Notes: generated by a model from the letters alone, not told the origin. A DNA stretch of 64,000 nucleotides from Metridium senile (GCA_949775045.1 OX459106.1:2158727-2222726), one strand, 5' to 3'; shown: positions 1 through 41,240, counted from the first letter of the stretch. Translations and numbers: made by a program.

Positions 1-1080
1 AATTATGTCAAACTTTAGCTTAAATCTACCACTACAAAAAAATATCTACCATGCTGACACTTTGCATACAGTTAGAGAGAACATCCAAGAACCCACAAAA
101 AATCGAACTTTCCACGGGAAAATTCAAACACGACGGCAATGAAGGAAAGTAATCATACTTACCGATTGAAAATCAACAAAATGGCGAACAACCAGCACGA
201 TGAAAAGACGATTTAAAGTACTTTCTTCTCACTCTACATCACCAAGTCGCTGTGTCAGCCATGTTTAGGTCCATGTCCTTTCAAACAAACTAAAAGTTCG
301 CGGATATTTCATCCGAGAGAGCGCTGGAGACGACTTTTACAAACAAATCGATTATTTTTGCGTATTTTTCTCTATTTTCGCTTAGACAAAGGAAATATCA
401 CGTGACGTATCTCGCCAAATAAGACTATATTCCGGACTGGCTATTGGAAGAAAACTTTGAATCAGAATGGTATAACGGTTTTTTGACATTTTTAAATATC
501 AAAAAACCGTTATACAAATTAAAATTTGTATTTTAAAAATCATAGTTAGCAATGATTGGGTTGTACATTTTATAATAAATATCAACATTACAAGGAAACT
601 GTTTTGTTGTTACTGATGAGAAGGGGACTAGGTACTAGTTTCTATATGTAGATTAAATGCAATTAAGAAATATAATCCACAGCATTAAAGAGCACATCAA
701 AATAGATAAGATTCAAAAGTTACATCTTCCTCGGGAACCCAGGCAAAGAAAGTCGTTAAATAATTGTTTGAAAGGTTATCTTGATTTTCTTTGGCCTAAG
801 CGGGTCGACCAATCAGAAAAGAGCTGAATTTTGATTTCCGGAACAAGCTCCAACAGACTACGTTCCCAGGGGTATTTTTTCTGGGAGCGAGAAACGAGTG
901 ACAAAAGATTACCCCTGGGTTCCCGTGGATGAAGTTACATTTATTCTTTTGAATAATGATCGAGTAGAATCTTATATTTTTATGGAGACTATTGCAATCG
1001 AAATATGCAACCAAATAGCACTAATATTTGTGATATTGTATTTCTTTATGTGCTTCCTCGTATTTTGTATAGTAATGTGA
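1..1080. other. Non-coding interval with small foldbacks
   Basis: No gene recognised. A perfect-armed inverted repeat (arm TATAACGGTTTTTTGA) lies at 471-514. A second short foldback with CCCAGGGGTA / TACCCCTGGG arms lies near 866-920. A good minus-strand splice donor (GTAAGT) occurs with its exon side starting near 165, but the sequence upstream of it has no long open frame, so at most it is an untranslated first exon of a gene leaving the left edge. Confidence 0.5.
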
Positions 1081-1086
1081 AGTCAT

Positions 1087-1605
1087 GCCATGTCGTGATG
1101 AATGTGATGCGTTGCGATGCGATAGATGTGATGTGATGGATGCGATGTGATATTTGATGTGATGTATTGTGATACGATGTGATGTGATGTGATGATTGTG
1201 ATTTGATGGATGTGTTGTGATGGGTGTGATGTGATGCGATCGATGTGATGTGATATCTGATGTGATGCCATGTGATGCGTTGCGATGTGATGGATGTGAT
1301 GTGATGGATTTGTTGTGATGTGTTGTGATGGGTGTGATGTGATGCGAAAGATGCGATGGATGTGATGGGTGTGATGTGATGCGAAAGATGTGATGCGATG
1401 CGATGGATGTGTTGTAATGGATGAGATGTATTGTGATGCGATGTGATGTGATGGATTTGTTGTGACGTGATGTGTTGTGATGGATGTGATGTGATATTTG
1501 ATGTCATGTGATGTGATGTGATGTGATGCGATGGATGTGTTGTAATGGATGTGATGTGATAAATTTGATGCGATGCAGCGATACGATAGATGTGATGGCA
1601 GGATA
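1087..1605. repeat. Degenerate GATGT pentamer satellite
   Basis: About 520 bp of imperfect GATGT/GATGC/GATTT units read on the plus strand. The long His/Ser/Ile-rich open frames on the minus strand are by-products of the pentamer and are not called as genes. Confidence 0.9.
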
Positions 1606-2129
1606 TACTGTAAATAATCATGGGACACTAAATACAGCTACTTGACGTTGGGGAATTTCGGCCAACTTGGCTCACCTTGAGTGAGGGCTCGTCAAATACT
1701 AAAAGATGATTTAGGATTACAAGTGACATGCAATAACTGTAAGCTAGGTGCGAGTACATTGAAGACTCATTGGCGACTTTACGCCATTTTAGAAAAAATA
1801 CTATGTTACTACTTTAAGACCCTCTAAAGCTATTGTGGGCATTGTAATTACACTGCAAGTACTTTTGTGCAATTTAATGCGATGTTAGCGTTTTCATGCG
1901 ATTTTAGGCGTTTTAGGGCGATTTTAGGCGACTTTATAACCTGAGGCAGGCCTTCCAGATAAAGGTACAAAACTCCGGCAAAGAAGAATGTTAATACAAT
2001 AAAAGTGCACTGTCAAAGTCCTCAGCAGTGATATATAATCTTACTTCGCGCAGTAAGATTAAAAATGCACAACAATAATGTGAATCAGTTTCCAATGCTT
2101 TTATTAAATGAATTCCCAAATTACTTAAC

Positions 2130-2240
2130 AATTATTCGCCGAAGGCGAAGTGATTATCGGTGAATATTTACCGAGCGGTGAGTCTTCGAGCTGCGAGGTA
2201 AATATTCACCGATAATCACTTCGCCTGAGGTGAATAATCG
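2130..2240. repeat. Large hairpin beside recombinase-remnant element (Y3)
   Basis: Inverted repeat with arms of about 50 bp; each arm carries the core GTGATTATCGGTGAATA or its complement. It directly abuts the left terminal inverted repeat at 2242. The same layout, hairpin then terminal repeat, is seen at the two intact recombinase elements. Confidence 0.8.
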
Positions 2241-2759
2241 TTTTAGTATAAATACAAAGGTGATTATTTCAAAAAAGAAAGGAAACAGCACTGAAAGTGA
2301 AAATATTAAATAGTAATATATTCTCACTGGCCATTGTCCCTCGGTCGATGATTAAGATATGGGAACAATAGGACTCTATTGTTCTAGGCTAAACAATTCC
2401 GTAGATCCCTCGTTCCGTTCGGGCTTACACTCAATCATGACATCCTTTCCTTCCAACCCCCATACCCTATGATAATCTCCTAAGGATATCTGATAATTAT
2501 CCTACTTGAATCCCATCTTCTGTCATATTCCATCCCATAACTCAGACTCCCAGACCTCTTCTCCCAAAACTCAAAATTCTTATTCAATGTTTGTCATACT
2601 GCAAAACTCGTTTAAAATGTTGCAAAATCAAATATTCCAATAACTTCCTCTACCAGAGGAAACTTATATAGTTTCAAGTAATACTTCTCCCCGAAACCAC
2701 AGAATAAAACCACAGAAAGGCCGCGACCCAGAGGGTAACGAAAAAGAAATACTATTGGC

Positions 2760-2775
2760 ATGACAAAAAAAACAA

Positions 2776-2807
<32 letters not shown>

Positions 2808-3030
2808 CAAAGGGCTCCCCCTGACCAAACCGGACCAGGAACCCGCCCGAAGGCAGGTTATAGGGCGATGATTCAGATTTACCCTTCTGGTCGCGGCCGA
2901 GCAAGTGGAGAAAAATAACGCAAAATAAAACAAATAGAAAAAAAAAAAATAAAAATAAATAAAAATAAAAAATAAGCAGATACGATAAAAGTAAGTAGAT
3001 GAATAAAAATAATAGATAAATGGATGAAAA
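2760..3030. repeat. A-rich simple sequence
   Basis: Two runs of (AAAAC)n and (AAAAT)n on the plus strand around 2765-2812 and 2935-3030, separated by unique sequence. The phenylalanine/leucine-rich open frames on the other strand are artefacts of these runs. Confidence 0.7.
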
Positions 3031-3363
3031 ACTACACAAGAACAATCGTTTATTTGTACCTAGAAATTGATTAATCACACGGCTAGAGTGGTATCTATGA
3101 CAAAATCAATTAACTTAGACAGCCCTTAACTACTCGTTTACCTCGACAAACTTGCTGTAGTACAACCCTTATAGCTACTGTGCCGACCGTGCACACGGCC
3201 AAATTCTTAAGTCGACTTGCCGACACACGGCCTAAAGTAATTATACTCCACTTTAGAATGTAAATAGTACCACCCTACTGACACACGGTTAGATTGTGCA
3301 GACATGCGTATCCATATTTTGGGGGCAAACCCAGAATTGCACGACTACTGTGCACGGCTCTAG

Positions 3364-3618
3364 CCGACACACGGCTACCTCGCCAGACCATTATATAATT
3401 TTGACTGCCAAAATTGCCGACACACGGCCATTGTAGTTTTACCACTTCTCGGTGTGAATTTCCAAGCCAAACTTGCCGACACACGGCACCAGCCGACACA
3501 CGGCTACCTCGCCATACTTATATATAATTTTGACTGCCAAAATTGCCGAAACACGGCTATTGTAGTTTTACCACTTCTCGGTGTGAATTTCTAAGCCAAA
3601 CTTGCCGACACACGGCTG
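3364..3618. repeat. Two tandem ~129-bp units with CGACACACGGC motif
   Basis: Units begin at 3364 and 3493 and share CCGACACACGGCTACCTCG and a long common body. The short motif CGACACACGGC recurs at both unit ends and in the flanks between about 3220 and 3620. Confidence 0.75.
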
Positions 3619-4049
3619 ACATACGGTTATTATACAAAATCTGCCAACAAACAAAAAGTGACCGAAAATGGTATTAAAAGGTGAAGGGAACAGAGCTCTA
3701 TTTACGCACAGACAAATAAACTACACACGCATTAAGAACCCGAAAAAGGATAGGAATGTCGACAATGCAAAATAATTAACTTAGCATAAGGGCGCAAAAT
3801 ATAACATGTGTACATATATACAAGCGGCGAACAAAAACGGTGACACACAGACAGATGAACTCTAGCTACACGCATAAAAAATGCCGACCACGTGCCATCA
3901 CACTGACAGTGAGGACGTGAAAATAAGACATGCATGTATGACAACGGTGCGACTACAAACACAAACGAAGGACAATAATGGCTACGAACAGACAAGTAAT
4001 TACACACCCACAAAACCAAAACTTTGGATGCCGACAATGTACATAATAT

Positions 4050-4290
4050 AAACAGCGAGAACTACGTACGAAAGGACATGAATATATAACGAGACTAAGT
4101 AACACACGGTGCGGACAACAAACACAAGCGACGAACAACTACACCGTTGAATTCACGCCTATAAGACAAGTAATACGAACAGCGAGGACTACGTACGATA
4201 AGACATGACTAGGTTACACACGGTGCGGACGTCAAACACAAGCGACGAACATTTAAATACAACGGTAAACACGCCTAAGACACAATTACC
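4050..4290. repeat. Two tandem ~130-bp imperfect units
   Basis: The segment with ACTACGTACGA, ACACACGGTGCGGAC and ACACAAGCGACGAACA is present twice in tandem. Related degenerate motifs extend left to about 3700. No coding potential is apparent. Confidence 0.6.
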
Positions 4291-4525
4291 CTGAAATATA
4301 GAGCGACTACACAAGAGCGACTACACAAATTCTGGCCAAAAGCCCCGAAAACATGGCCAGTCTGCTCCTTGTCGTGGATATAGAATTTTTCCAACCGAGT
4401 ACGAATATCCAAGGTTTGATGTTGTTCGTCTCGCTAGTTTGGGCAACTAAGAATGAGCTAATACCAAATGCATTGTTTATATAGTCTTGCATATCATTAT
4501 AACCATCTCCCTTGGGAGTAGATGG

Positions 4526-4639
4526 TCAATGAGAATAGCCAAACTTAGTAGCTCCTTTTGTCGATTTTGGTACAGCATTTTCTTTAAAGTTTTCAATTTC
4601 ATCTTCGCTAACAGTGACAAAACAACTACTGGCATCCAT
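4526..4639 (-). pseudogene. N-terminal fragment of Crypton-type recombinase ORF
   Basis: A 37-codon frame starting MDASSCF and containing KENAVPKSTKGATKFG. The pattern of a short acidic lead-in followed by AxPKxT(K/R)xATxFx resembles the start of Crypton/DUF3504-type tyrosine-recombinase proteins and occupies the same place as the N-terminus of the ORFs at 15.17 and 47.19 kb. A stop follows at codon 38 and no catalytic domain is found downstream, so it is a remnant. Family assignment is inference from pattern memory. Confidence 0.5.
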
Positions 4640-4838
4640 TTTGTCCGAAAAGGTGATTATCGGCTGATAATCCGAGATAGCAAACCAATCAGAGCGCGCG
4701 ATTTTGTATAATCACCTTTGTAGTTATACTAAATAGTGTTATTTATTAAATAGTGTTACTTTAAGTCATTTACTTTAGACACTAACAAGTGAATCAGCAG
4801 TTCTTAGCTTGTAATAACAACTAGAATTTGGTATAATT

Positions 4839-5075
4839 TTACTCCGACGAAGGGCTAAAGCTTGCAACGTTATATAAGTCAACATTTTCTTACGGTGTTA
4901 CAAATTTCATTCTATTATCTATCGTTGATATCAAACACCGACGCAGCCTATACTAGTTTACTCGCTAGTTTCTATTTCTATTTTTTACGGTGTTACACAT
5001 TTCATTCTATTACCTATCGTTTATATCAAACACCGACGCATCTATACTAGTTTACTCGCTAGTTTCTATTTAGTT
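4839..5075 (+). repeat. Interspersed repeat with two 95-bp minisatellite units
   Basis: Starts with ACTCCGACGAAGGGCTAAAG, then carries two units containing ACGGTGTTACA and AACACCGACGCA. The same unit in opposite orientation forms the arrays at 49.5-50.5 and 53.5-53.8 kb, including the same GACGAAGGGCTAAA flank, so array plus flank move as one repeat family. Confidence 0.75.
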
Positions 5076-5307
5076 TAATAAGTGTTTTAACACTATAATT
5101 AAAATTATATTAATGTAGGCCTAGTTTGCGCCAACGATTTTTGAAATAGGTGTATAATGTGTATATTTCAGCTTTGTGAGATGATGTGCATTATGACATT
5201 GAGCAATTTACTTTGAGCTGGTGCGAGTTCATGTAAGTTAATGAGAGTTGTGCAAGTTAATTAAGGCGAGTTTAGGTCTCCATATTTGGCCTTAATGTAA
5301 TATGTTT

Positions 5308-5766
5308 AAAGTGCACCTAATGCTCTTCATGATATTTTGCAAATCTGTTGTACATGAGGTGTATAATAAGTGTACTTAATATTTCTTGATGTAGACCTCT
5401 CCTATTTAAGATATGAACATTTGAAATCTGAAAATGCAAATGAGGTGATGTCTTTCCAGGAATTTGTCAAAGTTTTGTTTCAAAGCTGACAGCAAGCTTG
5501 TTTTTGTAAAGTAGTAAAAATGTTAATGGTAGTGTGAATATTAGTAATACAGATATTGAGCTTTAAAAAATTGCTATAATTATTTCCAGATAACTTTTGT
5601 ATGTTTAATGAGGCCTGGAATGACGTCACCTCATTTGCATTTTCAGATTTCAAATGTTCATATCTCAAAAAGGAGAGATCGACATCAAGAAATATTAAGT
5701 ACACTTATTATACACCTCATGTACAACAGATTTGCAAAATATCCTGAAGGGCATTAGGTGTACTTT
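5308..5766. mobile_element. Foldback MITE with long terminal inverted repeats
   Basis: The left part (from AAAGTGCACCTAATGC) and the right part (ending GCATTAGGTGTACTTT) are inverted copies over more than 100 bp, containing GAAATCTGAAAATGCAAATG and its complement. A second copy is at 9510-9905 and a partial third at 18823-18950. Non-autonomous; no ORF. Confidence 0.85.
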
Positions 5767-5959
5767 AAAATATAGTTACACCACTATTTTTATAGCTACA
5801 TGTTCTTTTGTCGCTGATTATGTCATTTCCAAGAAATCGAAGCTGAAAAAGAGTAATGAAGAGCATAAATTAAACAACTAATAAATATTCAAATATTAAT
5901 TTATTAAAGCCGAAATCTTTGCATCGCGACTAGCAAGTTTCGAAATTTGATTTGATTTG

Positions 5960-6050
5960 GATTTTTTTTTGCGACCGAGATCTCCTGCATTGCTGTATCC
6001 GCGCTTTAAGCTATTACTATTATACTACCAAGTCAGTCGACGATAATTTT
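5960..6050 (-). repeat. tRNA-like SINE fragment
   Basis: The minus strand reads as a degenerate tRNA-type sequence matching the element at 16553-16625, with shared GACCGAGATCT and GTATCCG(C/A)(G/A)CTTTAAGC on the plus strand. Box B is decayed here. Probably an old SINE head. Confidence 0.45.
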
Positions 6051-6062
6051 GCAACAAAAGAC

Positions 6063-6188
6063 ATGGATTAGCTTTACTGACCTGTGTGTGCCATATTAGT
6101 AACTTGAGAGCGCCAGTAACGTCAATACTATCTAATGCGCTCTCAAGTTTACTAATATGGCACACACAGGTCAGTAACGCTAATCCAT
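6063..6188. repeat. Near-perfect hairpin just past the DPYS 3' end
   Basis: Arms of about 50 bp carrying TGTGTGTGCCATATTAGTA and its complement, with a spacer of about 20 bp. It lies 50 bp beyond the DPYS polyadenylation signal. Likely a MITE; a role in transcript ending is possible but untested. Confidence 0.8.
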
Positions 6189-6236
6189 TACCATACAGCA
6201 CAGGAAACCCAAAGGCTCTCATGATTATAATATATT

Positions 6237-6242
6237 TTATTT
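6237..6242 (-). promoter_or_regulatory. Candidate DPYS polyadenylation signal
   Basis: AATAAA on the minus strand, 122 bases after the DPYS stop codon. Confidence 0.5.
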
Positions 6243-6363
6243 CATTGTAAAATATATTTCATATAAAAGCGACACAAAGCCGGGCTCCCTGTGGTATCAC
6301 AAGACATACATGTAGATCTTACCAGAAAGTTCAAACCCAGATTCATGAGGGTATCTGTGCATT

Positions 6364-35657
<29,294 letters not shown>

Positions 35658-36240
35658 TTTGGCTGGGTTTTAGTGCTATTGCTTTTGTGATACAATACTC
35701 GATCGAACTAGCTAGGTCAGTTGAAAAACACAGCCCGGCGGGGAGCCCAGACGTCCTTTTATTTCTAGTATAGTGTCGGCAACCTCTGGCAACCTCTGGC
35801 AACCTCCCAAAACGGCTGCTTTTACCACAGGCAGCCCAACTACTCGATCTGAGGAATTTTAATTTTTAAAGCGAATATAAATCATTTTTTTCCCGCGCGA
35901 AATTTTTTTGCTAGTCTTTTGATTTGAATTTCTACATATTTCCGCAACTTGTAACACCCGCGTGAAGTCAAAGACGGCACAACTCCAACTCTATTCGATT
36001 TCAGATGATTTCTGTCGTGAGTGAGAAAGTCGGGTGCGATTCCGCACGACAAACAAATCACCACATATGGAAAGCCCAACCGCGCGCTCAAAGAATAACA
36101 AAACATTTTTATAATCGGATCTCTTACGGACTGTGCAATAAATACCAGGAGGGGGGGCGAAAATCAAGAAGGGAGGGGGGGGGGCATTACATGAAATTGG
36201 TGCCGCGAAAAAGGGGGCTCAAAGTAAAATCACTCATTTG

Positions 36241-37945
36241 ACTGAGAATGGAATAGAATGGAATAGAATGAGATAATAATGATACTAATAATTTAATTCT
36301 TAGCGCACAACAAAATCTCAGTGCTCTTACAATAGAGTACAAACACTAAAAATGTGCAATACTTTGTACTATTTACCACTAAATAGTGTTGATTAAACAA
36401 TAGAGAACAAAAGAATTTGCATAATTTAGCAGTATTTAGTGGTATTTATGTTGCGCACTTTTAGTCTTTGTACTCTATATTATGGAAAAAAAAATAGGTG
36501 ACGAATAGGAAATGATTACAATAACAATATGGAAATAATGATGGTGAGAAATAATAATACAAGGAAAAAGAAAAACCCTAGGAATTAAAAAGTAATGTCT
36601 TAAGTTTTAATTTAAATGACTCTGTGGAAGGTGCGTTTTTAATTTCCACCGGTAGTTCATTCCACAGAGTTGGAGCATATATCGAGAATGCTCTAGAACC
36701 GTAGTTTTTAGTTCTATACTTGGGTCTTATTAAGTGTTGGTTATTATTAGAGATAGAATGGAATAGAATAGAATTTGAATGGAATAGCATGGAATAGAAT
36801 GGAATAGAATGGAATAGAATGGAATGTGATAGAATGGAATAGAATGAGATAGAATGGAATAGAATAGAATAGAATGGAATAGGATGGAATAGAATGTGAT
36901 AGAATGGAATGGAATGGAATGGAATGGAATGGAATGGAATGGAATGGAATGGAATAGAATGCAATGGAATGGAATAGAATAGAATTAGAATGGAATAGAA
37001 TGGAATAGAATGGAATAGAATGGAGTAGAATGGAATGTGATAGAATGGAATAGAATGAGATAGAATGGAATAGAATAGAATAGAATGGAATAGGATGGAA
37101 TAGAATGGAATAGAATGGAATAGAATGGAATAGAATGGAATAGAATGGAATAGAATGGAATAGAATGGAATAGAATGGAATAGAATGGAATAGAATGGAA
37201 TGTGATAGAATGGAATAGAATGAGATAGAATGGAATAGAATAGACTAGAATGGAATAGGATGGAATAGAATGTGATAGAATGGAATGGAATGGAATGGAA
37301 TGGAATGGAATAGAATGCAATGGAATGGAATAGAATAGAATTAGAATGGAATAGAATGGAATAGAATGGAATAGAATGGAATAGAATGGAGTAGAATGGA
37401 ATGTGATAGAATGGAATAGAATGAGATAGAATGGAATAGAATAGAATAGAATGGAATAGGATGGAATAGAATGGAATAGAATGGAATAGAATGGAATAGA
37501 ATGGAATAGAATGGAATAGAATGGAATAGAATGGAATAGAATGGAATAGAATGGAATAGAATGGAATAGAATGGAATAGAATGGAATGTGATAGAATGGA
37601 ATAGAATGAGATAGAATGGAATAGAATAGAATAGAATGGAATAGGATGGAATAGAATGTGATAGAATGGAATGGAATGGAATGGAATGGAATGGAATGGA
37701 ATAGATTGGAATAGAATGTGATAGAATGGAATGGAATGGAATGAAATGGAAGGGAATAGAATGGAATGGAATGGAATAGAATGGAATAGAATAGAATGGA
37801 ATAGAATAGAATGGAATGGAATGTGATAGAATGGAATAGAATGGAATGGAATAGAATGGAATGGAATGGAATGGAATGGAATGGAATGGAATGGAATGAA
37901 ATGGAATGGAATGGAATAGAATGGAATAGAATAGAATGGAAAATC
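36241..37945. repeat. GGAAT/GGAATAGAAT satellite split by a LINE fragment
   Basis: Mostly 36770-37940 with higher-order blocks: a ~340-bp block (TTAGAATGGAATAG ... GGAATAGGATGG) is repeated. A short stretch of the same satellite lies at 36244-36275, on the far side of a LINE 3' fragment. The poly(Ser-Ile-Pro-Phe-His) reading frames are artefacts. Confidence 0.95.
36576..36760 (-). pseudogene. 3' end of non-LTR retrotransposon ORF2
   Basis: The minus frame reads RAFSIYAPTLWNELPVEIKN and then FKLKLKTLLF, ending at a stop. This is the standard C-terminal segment of CR1/L2-like ORF2 proteins. Only this tail and about 300 bp of possible 3' UTR are left. Confidence 0.8.
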
Positions 37946-38145
37946 GGTCAAAATCGGTCATGTAAAACGTGCCTTAAACAAGTAAAATTAATATATATTT
38001 AGCTGCTTTTTTAAAATTTACAAGAGTGAAACAATGTTGTTTTTTTGGTTTTATTAGTGTAGGAATCAAATAAACCCATAAGTAAACAAAAGTTACGCAT
38101 TACACTGATATAGTACTAAAGACACTAAAGTGTGTTCCACAGGTT

Positions 38146-38305
38146 TCAGTTAAAATCACTCTAGAGTTTTTTTCATTAACCCGTGAAAAAAGCATATTAA
38201 TTAAAGTGTAATAGTCAAATAAGAACAAACGATCGAACACAATAGAATTAGAGTACATTAAAGAGTGATACACTCTAAAAAAAAAAATCACTCTAACCAT
38301 TAGCT
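38146..38305. mobile_element. MITE with CACTCTAGAG / TTCATTAACCCGTG
   Basis: TTCATTAACCCGTGAAA and TTAAAGTGTAATA(G/A)TCAAATAA are shared with 50637-50793. Both copies carry repeated CACTCT at their ends. Confidence 0.65.
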
Positions 38306-38755
38306 GATTACAAAACTTGAACTATAAATATTACTATCTGCAGATTAGTAACAGAAACAAATAAAACTGAACGCGGTATACGTCCCAGTCCTTGGTGGCA
38401 TCTGCCAGATCTCTCTGTATGAGCCTGGGAACTAAGTTACAAAAAAAAAAAATACGACGGGGAGGGGTGTCGTTCCAGTCTCTTCGCCGTAAATGAGACT
38501 GCGTTATAAAGGAATCCAAAATGTGGAAAAGTGAGTTGTCTGCAAAGGAGGTTTTCATCAACCACACAACACTGCCTATGATTTTATTTTTGAGGAAGGA
38601 GATAGACATGAGATTTACACGTAAATTCCTCAAGGCAATGGAGAGGGTAAGGCATCATATATGATGAACAACGCATATACAATCAATTTGCTAGACGAAG
38701 TTCGAAATAACACAGCGGTCAAACGACCACACATGCAATCTCGTACCCAGCGCTC

Positions 38756-38996
38756 GCGTTACTTTTGGTCTGCGGCAAAGAACGTGAGCTCTGGCATAAA
38801 CCGTTTCTAGCAAAGTCCAGGATTTATTGGACTTCCGGTATTACAGCGCATGCGTTAGCTAAATTACGCCCGGAAAAATCCGCGTGCGCATCATGCAGTT
38901 TGAAAATGCATGGGCCAATCAAATTCGCCCAGAAATGGTTTATGCCAGGGCTCACGTTCTTTGTCGCAGACCAAAAGTAACGTGGGCGCTGGTTAC
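38756..38996. mobile_element. Foldback MITE
   Basis: Arms of about 75 bp (CCAGCGCTCGCGTTACTTTT; GGTTTATGCCAG inverted) with 90 bp between. Both antisense ORFs here derive from it. Confidence 0.9.
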
Positions 38997-39887
38997 GAGG
39001 TTGCCACGCATGCACCAAAAAAAAACATGGTAAATTGAATCAGCACACAAAATTTCACATTGCTACGGACACTTCAGAAAACTATGGAGTTGACGACTTT
39101 CACCATTTTGTATTGAAAATGTAAACAAAAGTACAAAAGTGTAAAATTAATATGAGCTTCACAATATAACAAATGTTGTGCACATGAAACTTCAGCTTAC
39201 ATATTCAGGGAATTTCTTATAAATCGACTTCTTATAGTCTGAACTTAGGACTATATCAGTGCTAATTTTTAAACGAGAAATTAAACATGGAAAATTCTGA
39301 TACGCATGCGTAGTCGTTTGACCGCTGTGCTGTTCGAAACTGTACCATAACCGTGTCCCTTACATGACATAATTGCTTTCTGGAAATATTTGATATACAA
39401 AACACGTCCAGCTGAGTTGATCGCCTTCCCCGAAAGGAATTATGGGTCACTATTTTTTGGTTAGCAATTTTTGATCATTTTCCGAGTATACAATGTAGAC
39501 TTTTTTTGTTGATTGAAATATACAATCCCACTATGTGTTTGACTAGCGTTTACGATTAATTTAAAGAAGGAAGAACCTATATTTTAAATTAAAAATTCTC
39601 TTGGCAGAATAATGGCAATGCTAATCAAAATACGATGTTGAATCCTCAATTCTGATTGGTTGACCTTGAGTTTGTTTTGAAGGTCAAGTCAGCTGGGCTA
39701 TAAGGTGTGAAAGTATTGAAATGTTGCTCAAATGTTGTGGTTTTTTTTTGTTTTGTTTTTTGCTGTTAGAGGGAAAACCGCAAAACCCTTTTGACGATTT
39801 AATGTTATTGTTAACGTGGCAAAATATAAAATTCCAGTGCTCATAAGATATCTTATTTCATGGCAGCCATGTTTGTGGGCAAGTACT

Positions 39888-40602
39888 AAGGGACTGGTCA
39901 TTATTTATCGCCTGGGGGGGACGGCTGGGGGGTAGGATTTTAGTTCGGACACAGGGAAACTTAGCAGATCCCCTTCATCAGTATATACATTTATACATTG
40001 CAGTAATCCCCCCTCCTACCTACAGATAATTTCAGAGATCCCCCCTCCTAGATAAGGGGCCAACCATTTAATTTTTGAGGGGGGGGGGGGGGATTTTAAT
40101 TGAAAATAAATTTCCTGCAAGCCAAAATCGCCACTGAAATCTTTGCATTGCTATCAAATAAATCCCGTGCGCATACCAGCGGGCTAAAAAAAATTTCCTG
40201 CACAAACCAACTCACCCCCCCCCCCCCCCCCCTTCAAAAGTTAAATAGTCGGCCCCTAAGTATCTATATTTTTGATACCTTAATTACTTTGATACAGTAC
40301 TTACAGTCTGTGTTCGGTTGTCAATATGGTTGTATTCACGGCTACATCGTAAAAATGAGCACGCTGAAGCTCCATCCGTACTTCGTTATATCAAAGTTCA
40401 CTTTTTTCATCACTTTTTCATAGTTCAAGCCTTTTGTAAATCCTTCTGTCGAAGTTTTTGTTTGTTTGTTTGAGTGATCCCCCCTTTTGATGCTGTAGTT
40501 TACGACTGATCCCCCCTTTAGTACTCCCGAAAATTGACTGATCCCCCCTAAAATCCCCCCTTCCCCCCTCCCCCCAGGCGATAAATAATGACCGGTCCCT
40601 AA
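39888..40602. mobile_element. MITE (GGACTGGTCATTATTTATCG) with a nested MITE
   Basis: Outer ends AGGGACTGGTCATTATTTAT and ATAAATAATGACCGGTCCCT. Inside, 40053-40257 is a second copy of the poly-C MITE at 18502-18740. Repeated CTGATCCCCCCTTT motifs fill the right part. Confidence 0.85.
40053..40257. mobile_element. Nested poly-C MITE, copy 2
   Basis: Ends AGGGGCCAACCATTTAATTT and AAAGTTAAATAGTCGGCCCC; interior shares GCCAAAATCGCCACTGAAAT with 18502-18740. Confidence 0.85.
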
Positions 40603-40840
40603 AAAGATAGTTTTTGAATGGCGAAGGATTTCATTTCCCTTGAGAGAAATTAGTTCGAAATCTCCATTGCTTTGACCACAAACATGGCTGCCATGTCTGC
40701 CATCCCTCTGTAGTTAGTGCACAAATATTGCAGGTTTAATAGTTTATATTTACTTGTGAAGGTGCTGTCCGTGTCATTTTTCCAATGAAAAAACACGAGT
40801 TGGATATTTTTCCTGGTTGAAGAGTTATAATAGCAAATAA

Positions 40841-41240
40841 CTATATGCATGTAGCAGGGCAAACTTTAGAAATTTTGCCGTTGTAAGGAGCATTAACAAT
40901 TGTCTCCCAACCAAGAATTTCTCCCTGGTGATAATGTTTTGCTGATGCGCACTTCCACTTGTACATTGCGGTAACAGTTCCATCTTTAACGGCGTTATGA
41001 TAAATCTGAAGGTCGGCAATGCTTCCTTGAATGACTTTGGTTGCATCAAATCCTCCATGTTTTTGACCCAAATAAAACGTTCCACCTGAAAGGACTTCTT
41101 TTCCTTCTGCCATTCCTGTTTCAGAACCCACTTTTACTCCATTTCTAAAAGCTTTAACTTTTCCGTCTTCGTTCTTCGAATTCCATGTGATGGCGATGTA
41201 CTGCCAAGTGCCATCTCGTACAAAGTTTGAATTCACGCTT
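40841..41240 (-). CDS. PAN-LamG gene exon 6 (LamG C-terminal half, stop)
   Basis: Encodes VRDGTWQYIAITWNSKNEDG, FYLGQKHGGFD, SIADLQIYHNAV and the C-terminus CPATCI. The segments W-Q-Y-I-A-I-T-W, F-Y-L-G-Q and D-L-x-I-Y are standard for this jelly-roll family. Confidence 0.88.

Larger units (their letters stand above)
2242..4733 (-). mobile_element. Decayed tyrosine-recombinase element (Y3)
   Basis: Left end 2242-2267 and right end 4707-4733 are inverted copies sharing TTTAGTATAA and ACAAAGGTGATTAT with one mismatch. Just inside the right end, on the minus strand, is an ORF fragment resembling the N-terminus of Crypton-type recombinases (4526-4639). The interior is filled with A-rich sequence and tandem repeats, so the element is not autonomous now. 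Orientation (ORF start near the end without the big hairpin) matches the intact copies. Confidence 0.6.

Noticed and set aside
165..300. Possible minus-strand first exon with a GTAAGT donor
   Set aside because: ATG frames upstream stop after a few codons; without the next exon it cannot be told from chance. Left as a note only.
1046..1628. Two overlapping ~190-codon minus-strand frames rich in His, Ser, Ile, Thr
   Set aside because: They are translations of the GATGT satellite, open in several frames at once, with no domain or codon signal.
36578..37961. 457-codon Ser/Ile/Pro/Phe/His frame
   Set aside because: GGAAT satellite translation fused by chance to a LINE ORF2 tail.
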